From positions 9,955,226 to 10,015,225 of the forward strand of contig NC_087074.1 in NCBI RefSeq assembly GCF_026151205.1: a stretch of 60,000 bases of DNA. The letters are read 5' to 3'. Each line of letters begins with the position of its first letter. The stretch's first letter is position 1. Origin of the DNA: Bolinopsis microptera (taxonomy: Eukaryota; Ctenophora; Tentaculata; Lobata; Bolinopsidae). The notes beneath the pieces were generated by a model that saw only the letters and a program-made list of their open reading frames with translations, searched no databases and was not told where the DNA came from. Made by a program: the position numbers and the translations under genes. Of the stretch, positions 44,867-58,520 are shown one piece after another.

Positions 44867-46623
44867 GTGAGTAGAAATTCATTTTTTAGTGAATTTAATG
44901 AAGTGTAGGTGTAACATGTGAATAAATAATATTTTTGCAGGGAGTCTATGTTCAGTATAAACTGGCCTTATACTCTAAGTAACAATACCATACATTGATA
45001 TAACCAACTTGAGAGGGACAGAGCCAAGAAGTTTGCCGGATTTTTGCGTTACCTACTCACGTCCGTTGTTTTGTGTAAGCTGGACTCTGGGTATGCCGCT
45101 CATTTAGGGTTGTAGTGTGTTGTTAACCATGTCCGCAGACCTCATTAATCAATATTCATGATTATAGGAAGATCCGTACCTAACCACCACCAACACCTTC
45201 TCCCTTGAGATAGCCGTGGGTTTGAGACGCCCCGCCGGCTGTCTCATTCCGTTTGAAATATTGAGTGAACTTACGGGAATTGCTAATTTCACTTCAGCAG
45301 GTGCATTGGTGCAAGGTTATCTTATTAATGGAATATTATTTAGCTGATAAGTAATAGCGCCATAAAGTTTTTAAATTGCCGCTCTGTGATTTAATCGATT
45401 ATTAAATCGAATTGCGAATTATTACGGTCTAAATAAAAATAAAAATCACCATGATGAAATTAAGGAACCACATATAGAGTAAAGGATTCTTAGCTACTTT
45501 AGTTTGTCCTTTGAAGGTTTCTTATTTAACGCTTCTTAATTCTTTTAGCTAATAAATTCGTTAAAAAAAGTCTAAACATCGTTCTCTCATGATCGTATTC
45601 ATCAACTCGTCTCGCACTATCAAGTCACACAACTGCAAATCCGATACCTATCTATCCATTTTTACGACAGTATCATCGCCACCGGCCACGTCGTGTCATC
45701 ATCATCAGTATATAGGACAAAACCCAGAAGAAAAAGGACCACCTAGATATTCTGATACCTCACAAATCAGTCTCCCGTAATGAGATGTTGTTTTGATATC
45801 CCCCTGTTTGTGGATCCTACCCATTACACTATATATCGTTAACGAGCGTTTATCAGATCTCCTGTATTGACCTCCTATGACACGGGGCACATATCTATTT
45901 ACCCTTGTTACTCTCAGTAAATGTGAACTTACCGTCAATAAGTCCACTAATAATTAGTATCACGTCTCCCCGCTAGTGAAACTGGGGTACCTCGGCAAAC
46001 TGCACCCCAATATTTGATCAATAAGGGCTCTTTGAAATCTTGTTAAAGAATCCGTGAATAGAAGTGATGGATGATATTTCTACTCTACTGTAAATCTAGT
46101 GCAATGAATCAGGGACGTAATGATTTTATCTCCTTGAAAATTTTGTTAGGACTTAATTGAAGCCTTCCGAGCCAAGTTTACCGAGACAGAGCCTGCAAAA
46201 AAAGTTACTCGGTTGACCATGCCGGATGATGGGTTTTACTTCCTTTCCGGAACCTGCATTTTCCCCTTTGATCTCGACATTTTGTATTTATTGTTAGCTA
46301 ACTGACCCTTTAGGTGCCGTCATGTTGACAAATTTATCTGGTTATATTTAGATCACGTTTTATTTATTTCCACCTTGACACTACCTGCATTATCATGGGG
46401 GCTCTATTCTGTTAAGTTTCACTCCAGTTCACCTGGCGTAACCATTAACTAGGATAGGAGTGTGGGTACTATTACATGGGAACTATAATCTGTAATATGT
46501 CCTGTCTCGTACCTTGCGCTTTTAAACACTGTCCCTGTTCTGTCTTGTGGACCCCCTTTTTTAACACACACACACACGCCCACCACACTATGATAAGTCA
46601 CTTTGTTGAGTCATAGTTTTTAC

Positions 46624-46791
46624 CTGGACTGTTTTCTCGTCTGATGTTGGTGTGATGTTGGGCTTGTTTTTAGAGTTTTTAAGATTTGTATTGGTAACCC
46701 TAGAGCAGGTTTTTGTTATATAGTCGTTCTGGGAGAGTGCTGATGAGTTAGCCATTGTCCTCCTTCTCTGTCTCCCTTTAAGTCCAGACAT
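46624..46791 (-). other. Possible first coding exon on the opposite strand
   Basis: 168 bases from an ATG (MSGLKGRQRRRTMANS...) to a GT donor (cag then gtaaaaac), 56 codons, phase 0. It lies in the large TSP1-gene intron. The sequence is Ser/Thr/Asn/Lys-rich. No following exon could be identified, so it may be chance. Confidence 0.22.
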
Positions 46792-47564
46792 AGTGTTGCG
46801 TTAATACTTAATTCGGTAATAACTAATACTTAATGTTAGTAGTCGGTGACTTAATATAAATACTTAATTCGTTAATACTCAATACTAGTAAGTAGTAGTA
46901 GTCAGTAACTTTATATAAATAGTTGAAGCTAACGGAATGTTCTCGGTCCCCCGGGAACTCTACCGCCACTCTACTGGAACACTCCCGCCACTTTGTTACA
47001 AGGTGAGAGGGTGGGCTGGATGAGTGCGGGTGCCTATTTAGTGAATGATGTAGTGTGCCGGGGTATTAGTCCTCCTCTCCCCCTATAACCTGGCTCCGGG
47101 ATAAACCTTGTCCCGCTCCCGACTTCCCGCCATGTCTGCCAATCATCCTTTTTCACAAGGCTCCCGTTTTTTTGTTTCACCTAGGTTTATGCTTTTCCTT
47201 TTAGTTAGTGATCCATTTTACGCTTGCCCCCCAAACGTGGACCATTACTGTTACCCTTTTGTCATTCGTGAATTAAATGTCCTGTGGAAGAATTGCGCTT
47301 TATTAACTAGACAGTGCTTTAATGTAATCGTAAGTGAGTATCGAGCTCAGTGATATAGTCTGGTATTTGGTGTGAATATGCCAGCTTTTGTCTCCAGATT
47401 AAAAATGCGGCTTCCATTCCAGCCAAAGCGTTAACAGATGATTAATTGGTTACTTCACCTAAAGCTTCCAGCATACAATCTCCCATCCCAGTTTAAAAGG
47501 AGCATTGGGCGAGTTAGTGGGAATGTCACTGGGGAATATCCCTCATCTGTCTGGAATGATAAAT

Positions 47565-47804
47565 CTAAGTATCTGTTCAGCGCTTTCTCTGGAGTTGTGT
47601 AGCGCTAAGTATCTGCTCAGCGCTTTCTCTGGAGTTGTTTAGCGCTAAGTATCTGCTCAGCGCTTTCTCTGGAGTTGTGTAGCGCTAAGTATCTGCTCAG
47701 CGCTTTCTCTGGAGTTGTGTAGCGCTAAGTATCTGTTCAGCGCTTTCTCTGGAGTTGTTTAGCGCTAAGTATCTGCTCAGCGCTTTCTCTGGAGTGGTGT
47801 AGCA
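47565..47804 (+). repeat. 40-base tandem repeat, six copies
   Basis: Unit ctaagtatctgctcagcgct followed by ttctctggagttgtgtagcg. Copies differ by single bases (gctcag/gttcag, gtgtag/gtttag) in a way that alternates, which suggests duplication of larger blocks. The palindromic agcgct recurs in every unit. Confidence 0.97.
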
Positions 47805-48724
47805 CTGAATCCGGCCCGCTGTTTCATTACTGGAAGCCCCGGGCTCTGACACCTGCCATGTCAGCCCCATCGAGTAGTCACCCTCCACAGAAACTGCACC
47901 TTGTGAAACCCTCCCACTGCAGCCAAAATATATAATATATTCCGTGTTTCTACTTAAACTTTAAATGTATTATATGCTCCCTACGAAATGAGGGTAATTA
48001 TCTTCTATATTTATAAGCTATATTGGATACTTTTAACTGACATGGCATCCCTTGGAGGCGCCGCACTTTGTACTGTTACCACTGTATTTTATATTTCTGT
48101 GACATCGGTTAATAACTGGAGAAACAAAAGAACAGAGTACTTGTCTCTTGTGAGTTTCTATAATACTTACTGGGGAGAGAAAACTAATCGTTCTGTCAAT
48201 AATGTATAGTTATTTGTATCCTGTATCAGGGCCCCCTCCCCCCAGTGGTGTCTTTACACCAGGTTTCCAAACATATCTCATTTTTAACTCCCGGTAACTA
48301 ATCGTATGTTTCATTTTTTTACTCTGCTAGTTCAAGTTGCTAATCATGTCCGGATTCAGCCTGGTACCATAAAGCTGAAGTTGTTGAGCCCCGACATGGG
48401 GGGCCGCGTTAATACTGAATAATTATGCAACGTCGCGTCGCTCAATCCCTCATTCTCAGTTGGTTCCTAACTTACTTTGCTTGTCCTGGTTACTGTTTGT
48501 TTGATTCCCATTTTGTTGCTTCGCTCTGCCGTCCTACGTTTGTGTCTGCATGCCATAAATTGTATCTCTCCCGGAGATTGTGTTAATGCCTATATTTACT
48601 AAATACATGTTCACTAAACCCCGTAGTTGGACCTAATGATGACGAGAACGTGATATCTGTATATCCGCGGATCTGGTGGTGTGGTGGTAGGATCAGATGA
48701 GAGAACGAGTATCAGTGTAGCTAA

Positions 48725-48815
48725 ATGAGTAGCGTTAATGGACTGATACTAGTTGCAGTACTCTGTTTAACAGACAGGATACTATCTCACCATGCAGAGG
48801 AATGCAGCCACCTTG
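48725..48815 (+). other. Candidate alternative first exon encoding a signal peptide
   Basis: ATG at 48725 opens MSSVNGLILVAVLCLTDRIL, a good secretion signal, and runs 30 codons to a consensus donor (ccttg then gtgagc) in phase 1. Phase 1 is the same as that of the TSP1 exons and of the exon at 53771, so it could be an alternative start of the same gene or exon 1 of a separate secreted protein. No independent support. Confidence 0.35.
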
Positions 48816-51477
48816 GTGAGCTCCCCCTACACTTCCAGATGCCACAAATATTTCACCCTGTAGATAAGAATCCTGCTCGTGTAGATTGTATACATTCCAC
48901 TGTAGAGTGGTAGTGGTTGCTACTATCTGTACTGTGTTAATTAATGGGTTTGTATTTGGTGTCGCAATTCAAAGATAGTTATCTGCTGGTAGTTATCTGC
49001 TGGTACTGTGCATTTCAGGGTGTGGCTTCCAACCCAGATGGGGCCTGAAGCTTCACACGTCACATTCTGCTGGCAGTGGGTCGGTAGTTGTATGGTTTAT
49101 TACCAGACACCAGTAGATCTGCTATCTATATTGGGCCTCAAGCTTCACACTTAACGTTTTGCGACCGAAGGGTTTGAAGTTTTATGGTTTATTGCCAGTA
49201 GGACGGAAGACTTATGAGATTCACTGATTCAGACTGAATGTTTCTTATGAACTGCCGAAGTTGTAATGTTTGCAGGCCATGCAGTCCGTCAATATACAGA
49301 CTCTTACAATTCACAAGATGTAGTAGGTACCTCGCCAGACTTTCTTTCCAGGATTATGTCTAATAGCCAGACGTAGGCAAAACAAAAACGTAATATCTCC
49401 TGACAAATTAAGACCCTCAGAGAGTGATATCTTGAATGCTGAAAATGCGCTCTTAACTGAAATCATCAACCGCATCTTTCCCCGCGGGGACACCAAGATA
49501 TGATTTTAGTATGACCAAGTCTGGTCTCCTGGGGCCGGGCTGGGTGTACCCAACATATAGAATATCGCCTAAAGAACGATAACAATCCATGTCTGTAACC
49601 CAGTATCAGTTTTATTTTAAGAAACTTAATACCACAAAGGTTATGAAAATTATTTTACTGCCTCCTCGTTTCTAAGGGAATAATTAGATTCAAAAGCCTA
49701 AACACATTTGTGAAGCTAAATTCTGCAGACTGACTTCACTTGCAGTTCGCTCTTATTCACAAAGCTAGAATTAAAAATATCGTTTGATTTTGAAATAAAG
49801 TACTCATGGATAAAATTGGACGCCTACATGCTGACCTCTATAATATATCCGATAATTCCCGCGCATACTTCCAGACAAAATGAAAACAACTCTAAAGCTT
49901 GCTTGTATCAGTTTGCAACTTTGCATGTCGGTTCCGACTGTGATCTTTCATGTTACATGTGTGGCCAACAATAAATCCCAGCCATCCTGTCACTAAATAA
50001 TGAATCATAATATCTTACTTCTACCATGATTACACATTTCCAGACAAATTTGCATGGAGGTCAACCCATAATGACCCTTTTACAGAATATCTTCTCCAAT
50101 TTTGGTGATTTCTTCGTCCCTTGCACACCCACCTACTTTGGATTAACAGTGGTTGGCACAGTGTACAGGAAGTTAAGTAAGGGATACCGACATGCCGTGT
50201 TATAATGGATTTGTTGCCCCAGATACACATCTCGTATCCTTTCTGATGTACCTGGAAAGATAGCAGGGTATTACTGGAAAAAATTACAGTAAAAACTTGT
50301 CGGGATGTTTTTGTGCCTTTTACGAAAATTGTTAATATAAAATCTAAAAAGCCCCGTTTCTATAGTGATTGTGAGAGTAAATGTTTTTTAAATTTATAAA
50401 AAAACAAAAATAGTAATCGAAACTAGGCTGGATCCATAAATATCATCTCGAAAATTCAATAAATTTAAGAAAGGACATTCCTTAAGCTCACCACTTAATT
50501 CCATTTGTGCTTTGATATTTGAAAATTTAATTTTAAAACACTCAAACTTTTGAGTCTCAAAGTGATAAGGGCGGTCCCAAACTGTTTAAAATTACTTATT
50601 ACTTATCATACAGAGGGTCCTTCCCATGAATTATGTTGAATATTCAACGTAACTAGATATCATGGTAATAAGATATGATATGTCACCGATACATAATTAG
50701 ATTAAGAGGGAGTCTGCCCCTCCGCTACTATGGTCTAGGTAAAAAAGGAGGGGATATATTATAACCGCCCCCCGGAAAGAGAATTAACACAGTACATAGT
50801 AGCTTAGTAGATCATTGTCTGTTTCTGCAAACTGTGCAGAGTCAGTCTTCTGCTCAGCAGCGGTATGGCACTGGAGACATCTCAAGTTGCAACTTAATTT
50901 CGTGGTAAGCATGCAAGAAATTGATTAGCTTTTATGCTGCAAAAATTTGGAAAATTTGAGTACCGGAAATTATCAATCACGTACTCGTTAGACGAGGGAC
51001 AGCTGATTTTAGATGTCTAGATGTCATGAAATATACCCAATAGTTTGATTATTAAACAGTATAAGCCCCATAAGTTCAGGCCTGCATTGAAATCTGAGAA
51101 ACTGAAGTACCCAGAAATTGCCCTTTAACCGCTTCATCAGGCTTAACAAGGAATTGCAAAAACTCACACTTTTATGAAGTTATGAGATGACCTGTCAGTT
51201 TTGCATTTTTAAATGAACGCACCCTTACTATGTCGGCAAAAGTCAAAGTTAATATGAATCTTGATTTTTTAATTTTTTGGGCTTAACAAAAACATGGCCA
51301 CGGTGAGCTACTAAGAAAAAAGAATAAAAAGTGGTAATTAAATTACTTCACAATAGTTGTATTCCTGAAGATGATTTAAGTCAAGAAAATATAATTCCTA
51401 TAATTCCATAAGATGATTTAAGTTAGGAAAATTGAATTCCTCCAATAATCCGCAAGGAATTGACCGTCTAGATTTTA

Positions 51478-51715
51478 TCGACAGCCAATTTACTAGACAG
51501 TTCCCTCTAGATATTATCCTTTGGAGGCCGTGTCACGTTCCCACTCGACCGGGTGCTATGTGTCCTACATAGAGCTGCAGATCGTGGGTGGGAAAGTGAC
51601 GAAACGTTTGTTGCCTATAGGTTGATATACCTAGGAAACTGTCTAGTAAATTGGCTGTCGATATTTACTATTTAACTAGACAGCTTCCTAGGTATATCAA
51701 CTGTACTATCTAGAG
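51478..51715. repeat. Inverted repeat with a second inverted copy
   Basis: tcgacagccaatttactaga at about 51479-51510 is the inverse of 51630-51662; the latter's other half (gttgatatacctaggaaac) is inverted again at about 51677-51703. Possible foldback element in the large intron. Confidence 0.65.
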
Positions 51716-52679
51716 TCTAGATTCCAGACAGCCAATCTCTCATGTTACAGTTAAGAGGCAGTAAAACTAGCGGGCTGCCATGATATTATGTTCAATGAAT
51801 ATTATATTCACTGAATAATTCGTTACCTTTCTGTCTTATTTTTCCGTAACCGCTGTCGGCCCCTGAAGACTTATATCAACCACACCTAACTGTCTCTGAA
51901 CTGTGATAGAACTGTCCCCAGACATTGAAATGCGAGCTCCTTAACACAAGGTGAGCCCCTTAACGTAAAGGTGTTCAATTAGCTCCCAATTAATGTTGTC
52001 AGATGTGTTTAGTGGGTTATGGGTTGCGGAAGGTACCCTCGTAATATCGAGGTAAAAAGAATGATAAAAACCCTTATCACACCTACTCTGACTCAGCATT
52101 ATGACATATTGTCAAAGCTATTTAAAAAATGTAGTGTGCACGTGCTCGCACTGATTAAGGATCAAGTGTGCACTTTGCACCTTGAACTGACACTTTATAA
52201 TACGGCGTGGACTAAGATCATGCTCTAAAATATACCGTTTGCGAGCTGATAACTTTACTACCCGATAACTTTCGGTAACTTCATTACTGAAATGTAGTTT
52301 CGGTACTTGGATTATGGTTGACACACGTTTGAATATGGTCGGCACATGGTTGAATATGGTCGGCGCATGGTTAAATATTGTCGGTTTCTGACTGTGCTAT
52401 GACCACAAAAAACGTACTGCACATCGAGTGCTTCATCAAAGCCAATACATCAATATCAACCGAATAAAATAGTTGAGATGGTTGTTGCAGTGCTAAGTGT
52501 TTTGGAGCGAGGCTCTAATGTTTCCCTCCCTTGGATTATCTATGAAACTGATATTTCCGTATACTATATTTCCGTATACTATCTATCATAGACACGTGAT
52601 ATTGGACCATAATGGTCCAATATCACGTGTCCTTGGCCCTGTTCCTCGGAATCTCGGAATACCCCTGAAACTTCGATTT

Positions 52680-53115
52680 CTGTTCAATAGTTGTTGCTAT
52701 TTTTGACACGACCGCCACAAAAATGTCCTGAACAGTAAAATCAACGTCAATAGTTCCGGGCAAGCTGTTGTGGCCAGGAAATAAACAGCATCATTAGATA
52801 CTCAGTATATTTCTATATCACTTATTTTACAAGTTTGTACTTGACCAGTGTTAAGCTGCACGGTTCTAACAGTTGTTGCTTTTGATACGACTGCTAAGTG
52901 GAAAGTCTTGAACGGTTAAATCACGTACTGGATCCCAGGAAATAAATGCCCGGATACTCAGTATATTTCTAATTCTTTGCAAGTTTCCGCAAGGCACGCG
53001 TTAACTGTTAAGCTAAACGATTCTAGCAGTTGTTGTTATTGACAAGGCTGCTAAATATAAAGTCTTGAACAGTCTCTAGACCTGGACCCGGCTAATAAAC
53101 GTCCGGATGAATATG
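52680..53115 (+). repeat. Diverged tandem repeat, unit about 180 bases, 2.5 copies
   Basis: Shared blocks: agttgttgctat...gac(a/g)c(g)ac(c)g(c)c, then gtcctgaacagt/gtcttgaacggt/gtcttgaacagt, then ccaggaaataaa/ggctaataaa, then actcagtatatttct. Units begin near 52680, 52870 and 53030. Confidence 0.65.
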
Positions 53116-53770
53116 AAACACTCTGTATCTATATTAATCGTATTACATAATAATATCGTGTAAACTAGCAAACTAGAGTGTTATCTTCTTCCAGCCCAAA
53201 GTAAAAATATGTATTGACATTCTTTCAATCTTTTCCATCCTTGATATGAAACACTCAGTAGATATCTATATCACTCGTTTAACATAATACTTATAATAAT
53301 ACCTGACACGTGTAGCCAGTGCATGTTTCCACATGCCACTCGTAAATTCACTCAACTCACCTACTTGCCAATATATGCTTTTAACTGCATAAACAGTAAA
53401 ATCAAGTAGTAGATGAAATTTTAAATAGTACCTGAACGAGAATTCTGGTCGCTTCTTCATATCTCCTTTCACTGTCATCACCTCTGGTGGATTGAATGCC
53501 TGATGAAATGCCGTCAAACTGTAATTGCATTTCTGAGGCCTAGCCTGTCATTGACCTGTCATTTCTATCAGGTTTCTAAGAAAAACAATTATAGCGATTT
53601 GTCTCTGTTGGCTGTTTCATTTCCAACTCCAGCTACACATGATCCATTATTTAAATGAGAATAGAATATCTAGTCTAGTCTAGGAAACCTGTCGAAAGAT
53701 AGCCCCACCATAAAATTAATCTTGAGAAAATGCAATGTAAATCAATTTTCTGTAACCTAAAATTTTTCAG

Positions 53771-53806
53771 TGACTGAGACGGCGCCTCCTCTACCAGATC
53801 AAAATG
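53771..53806 (+). other. Candidate 36-base exon downstream of the TSP1 exons
   Basis: Strong acceptor (aaatttttcag) and donor (gtaagaat), phase 1 at both ends as required by the TSP1 exon at 44687-44866. It would encode a short linker, VTETAPPLPDQN. The long distance of 8.9 kb is the main doubt. The next exon would lie beyond and was not identified. Confidence 0.45.
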
Positions 53807-56800
53807 GTAAGAATTACCTTTATATCATTATATTTACAAATTTTTTCCGATCGATTTTAATTAATCTCATAAAACTGTCTACAAGAACTGGTGTTACAAA
53901 CAGCTGCCGCCTATAAATAATTATACGAAAGACGTTTATGATTATAATTATAATTGTTATATACCCATTACCGAATCGTGTGCGTAGTCAGAGTGTATGT
54001 AAGGCAGGAAAATGGAATGCACCTCTTCCCCGCCAGACAAAAATCTTGAGAAATCTTATCAGAAATTCATTGACATTATTGCATGAAATATGCTATCGTT
54101 CATATTAGGGCATAAATCACTGCATAACTCTGCATACTTCACATACATTTGTAATTGTAATAGGATGAAGTTTTTGCTCTAAATCCCAGTGGTATAATTA
54201 TTTCCGTTCATTCTCCGTTAAAAATAGATAGATTCAATAAAACTTCAGAATGCTCGGTGAAGATAATTTAGTTTGAAAGTACTAAAAGAATTTCGCTTAA
54301 TTAGTTATCTATAATTACTGATTCGTTATCTATTTTCGATCACTTCCTCATGAAACAGACGGAAGCTGTTGAAATATGTATAAGTATTCATGATATAAAA
54401 TAATATGTTCCTAACCAAATACTAACGATATCTCTTGTTAATAAATTTCATTGTCTACTCAGAATTAATTGCTTCATTACGGATTTTTCAACTATCCCCT
54501 CGTTATTAAGGAATGGTATTTCAAACCTTTGTGTAACTCTACTTATCAAACTCAGATAATTTATGCCCGGTCAGTTATATCGAGTAGATTAGAGCTTGCG
54601 ATACAAATTCCGTCATAGTCTAATTCAAAATCTCAGCGCACCGGAAGTAATCCTGAGTTCCAAAAAAAAAACACAAATTAAACTAATCTTATCGTGGTAT
54701 TTCAGTTTTCCTTGATTTCAAATTCCTGTCCAGTGTCTGTAGGTTACATGTTGACGTAGACCACTGAACTTTTCAGCACTGACTCCCGACAAATAACACG
54801 GACAATTAAAATACATAACGGTATCAAATAATCGCATTCAGGTGGTCATATAATATAAGGAACTTAATAACGTAATATGAATTATGTTACTTAAGAACCT
54901 TTTTGAAATTGACGCTATCAAGTTTAGCAGAAGCACATTCAGATTGCTGGCTATCATATTTCAATATATAAATAAGGAAAATTTGTATCGATGGATTTGT
55001 GGCTTGCATATATAGATATACGATAGTGAAAGAGAGAAAAATATATGACCCTAGATTCTAGAAGAGAATTCATTGGTAGGATAAAAGGTGCTTTTAACTT
55101 TTGAACTTGAAACGCTCTTGTACTTGAATAAGTGCTTGGAATGTAATAATTCGTTTAAGTCGATGAATTCACGCCTGAAAAATGCGTTTATCTGCAATGA
55201 AGGAATAATTCATTAATATTGATGATCCTGTAATTTTGCACAACATGATTTTTACTATACCATGAAGATAAATAGATAAACTTATTTAATAAGACATGAT
55301 GGCGAACTAGATCACTCCTGTTGACGAAGCCGGAAGCTTCCAGACCGCAATTTGCACCAACATTTCGGGCGCCCTACAATTGCCATGTTCGTTTTACCTG
55401 CCGACGAAAGGAAATTACAGTGCACTCTGGGCATTTTTATTCCTCTTATTTTTACAAAAAATTGCTGTTATTCACGGTGATTTATTGGATGATTTCTAAG
55501 CCAGACTGTGCGTGTTGTGTGTTCGATTTATTGAACGAAATCTTGGTATATTCGATTAAAATGTTTCTAGTGAACAATGATTTGGGAACTTTCGTGAGAA
55601 ACAATGCAAAGTATTCAATTAAAACAGCATTCCTGCAAGACTGATGATCCAACCACTCTCTAAAAGATCAAGTTTACACAAACTATATTTGCCGGAAACA
55701 GTCTGCTTCAGTTTAGCAACAGACTTCTTTCCGTTTTTCCGCCCCTGAATTATTTATCAGATGTGTAAGATGGTAAGTTAGTAGGTAAGGGTAAAGGTGG
55801 TCGCAAGTTTTTCTGAACTTCTTCAGAAGGTTTTAACATCTCACCACAACCAGTGTAGTGTAGTGGCTAACATAGCGGCTTTATAGCCGACTATTGTGTT
55901 GCACAGATCCTGAGATCAGGTTTATAATTACATAAACTTGGTGAACGCTGAAGACTCCACGTTTTTAAATTGAATTTTTACCCGGTCTCATGTCCGCTAG
56001 CACAGCCAAGTCCAGCTTGTTTGAAACTCAGCACCAGGAGAGCCAGGTTACTCACATGTTCACACCAAAGAGACCGGAGCTGGCGGGACAAGTGGCTGAT
56101 TAGAGAACATAGATTAATGATCTGTTTAGGAGAAGCTTTCAGATTTGAGCTGCACATACGATGCGCACAGAAGGGTCCTCTTTGTTTACCAAAGATCTCC
56201 AGCTCAATCATTTAGTTATTAGTTTTAATATTAAAGTCTCCAAACTTAACCTCCAGTACATGATAGTCATGCTCTAAAGTCGTCAATCCACGAGTCTGTG
56301 GGTCAACTGCAGTTACACTTCATGCCAAGGAAGCCTCTCCCCATCAATAATCATGTGTGGTGTCTAAGCTTTGTTGGGTGAAATCGTGCGGGAGTGACGC
56401 TGAACATGGTTTCCTACAGATAGGAGAGTCCACAGTTGGAGGTCTTCACAGAGCGAGTAGTAGGAAGGTGAGAGGGGAGTGCAGAGTTTTGTGGGTGTGC
56501 AGACGTAGTGTGGGGTGGTGGTGCACAGTGCAGACGTTAGGGGTGAGGGTAGGAGATCTTGCAGGGCTTAGTGCAGAGTGAGAGAGTCAGGGCTTCTGGG
56601 GAGATTGGTACGTGATGTAGCGACGACGAGACTCGTTTTATTCTAGTTTATTTAGAGAGTGCTGGGTGATGCGGGGGATAGTATGTGGATATGTGATGCG
56701 GTGTATTTCATTCTGGGAATATTATCAAGATCAAACACGGGGAAATATGTAACAGCTGAGGGTTTATCTCGGTGTAATATCTTGTAGATAGATATACGAT

Positions 56801-56945
56801 GATAGTCATTACGGCTAGTTTGAAGTGTGAATATAAAACTGAGGTTAGGCTCATAGATTGCATAATGAGCGATTATTTCTCGTGTTGCAATTCGTCAGAA
56901 AAGCTCGAATTCCCTTTTCAAAAGTCGGCCTTGTCAAACATTCCG
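53807..56945. other. AT-rich stretch without recognised genes
   Basis: No coding exon supported. A frame at 55321-55644 (107 codons, no ATG at its start) has no family. Possible further exons of the secreted gene could be here but cannot be told from chance. Confidence 0.3.
55848..55935 (+). repeat. Possible tRNA-derived SINE head
   Basis: tagtgtagtggctaacatag resembles an internal A box with its flanks, gcggctttatagccg can form a stem, and gatcctgagatcagg is a poor B box. The anticodon loop is too short for a real tRNA. Weak. Confidence 0.22.
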
Positions 56946-57762
56946 TAAGGGTCTGCCCACACTACGCCTGTTGGTGACGGGCCACATGGCCCGATTCTAG
57001 GCCCCCCACCTGAACACACTGTGCCACTTGGCGTGAGTAGTCACGCCATGTGGCCTGTCTATCTAAACACACTACGCCTGTTGGCGTTAAAACATGTTCC
57101 AGGCACGTCACCTGCGCGACGTGCGAACGCCTGTACAGCACTTACATCAAGTAAGTTGCACCTGACTACTCACGCCAAGTGGCACAGTGTGTGCCCAGGG
57201 TCTGCCCACACTACGCCTGTTGGCGACGGGCCACTTGGCGTGGGTCAAAAGTCCCAGTGTGTCCAGAAGCCCCGCCACAAGTCACCGGAGTCACGAGGCA
57301 CGTAGTGTGTTTACTGTTTAGAGCTCCCGCCAGTTGGCGTGGAAAGTCGAAACTCTCGAGGAATAGAGGCACGGATTTTTAAAATCCGTGCCTTGCTAAA
57401 TCCACACCAAGTAGCACCGTGTGTTTAGAGGACGGGCCACTTGGCGTGCATATTTGTGACGTCATCGTCCTGTCAGCCAATCAAAATGGTGGGCCACATG
57501 GCCCGAGTCTAAGCCCGCCTAAACTAAAACACACTGTGCCACTTGGCGTGAGTAGTCACGCCATATGGCCCGTCTATCTAAACACACTACGCCTGTTGGC
57601 GTGAAAACATGTTCCAGGCACGTCACTATCCTGTGTTTAGATAGACGGGCAACATGGCGTGACTACTCACGCCAAGTGGCACAGTGTGTTCAGGTGGCGG
57701 GCCTAGAACCGGGCCATGTGGCCCGTCGCCAACAGGCGCGGCGTAGTGTGGGCAGACCCTTA
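56946..57762. mobile_element. Foldback MITE with 135-base terminal inverted repeats
   Basis: The left end taagggtctgcccacactac and the following 130 bases (gacgggccacatggcccg, ccacctgaacacactgtgcc) are the inverse of 57632-57762. The inner part is built from further copies of cacactacgcctgttggcgt and gccacttggcgtgag in both directions. No ORF. It is strikingly GC-rich against its surroundings. Confidence 0.85.
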
Positions 57763-58520
57763 TATATAGAACAAATGAATCAAAGTTCAAATGGCAAGTT
57801 CAACTTCAAGCTGTTTTATACTATAGCAATTAAACTATGCTAATATTATATATGAGTATTGCTGAAAGCACAGTGTAAGGCCTACACGGACCGTTTTAAA
57901 CTATGCTAATATTATATATATTATATACACTTACAGATTACAGACCGAGTCTGTTAGTCTGTACTTGAGGATACCTTGACAATTAAGCCTGATCTAATTT
58001 AATTGTTGACGGATCAGATTCGTTCCTCAGAATTAATAAACGACAAAAATTATATTTGGCGCGAAAAGTCACATACCACGAATCGTATGAAAATTGTACA
58101 ACTAGGGTTTGAATAGAGTTTGAAACCATCATTAAACTTAGCACTCGTCCAGTTAGCAATTGCTCTATCTCTACTCTCTCTACCCTGTTTATATTTGACG
58201 GCTCCAATACGCTCTTATTCTGACATTGACACATTTTTGTAATTCTCTCGTATGTTTTTCAATTTCCCCATTTTTCTGGTACACGCCACACAGCTGGCTG
58301 GCCTGATCGGGTGTATTGTAAACGGTACCAGCGGAATTTCAAACCAGTAAAACGACATGTTATTCCCCTATCTTATTGAATAACCGAGTTATTTTTTCGT
58401 TCTCACAATTGACTGAAGTGCTGAAGTCCTGGTTCAGTCAGAAATATTTCTAGCTTTAATGATATCAATTTTCCGAGAATACCCCAAACGAACAAAAACC
58501 CCGCCGAATACTTATGACTT
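57763..58520. other. AT-rich stretch without recognised genes
   Basis: actatgctaatattatata occurs twice (57833 and 57899). Frames on both strands are short and unfamiliar. Confidence 0.3.

Larger units (their letters stand above)
44867..53770. other. Large intron or intergenic interval of about 8.9 kb
   Basis: No recognised domain-bearing exon on either strand, apart from two weak exon candidates (48725-48815 plus, 46624-46791 minus). It contains a 40-base tandem array (47565-47804), an inverted repeat near 51.5 kb and a diverged triplicate near 52.7-53.1 kb. Many short frames are chance. Confidence 0.4.

Noticed and set aside
55321-55644. 107-codon frame on the plus strand
   Set aside because: Begins without an ATG, no recognisable domain, no splice context. 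Not enough to call a gene.
55848-55935. A true tRNA gene
   Set aside because: No canonical cloverleaf: the would-be anticodon loop has too few bases and there is no acceptor stem. Kept only as a weak SINE candidate.
57021-57843. Several 60-95-codon frames near 57 kb
   Set aside because: They all fall in the GC-rich foldback MITE, where stops are rare by composition.
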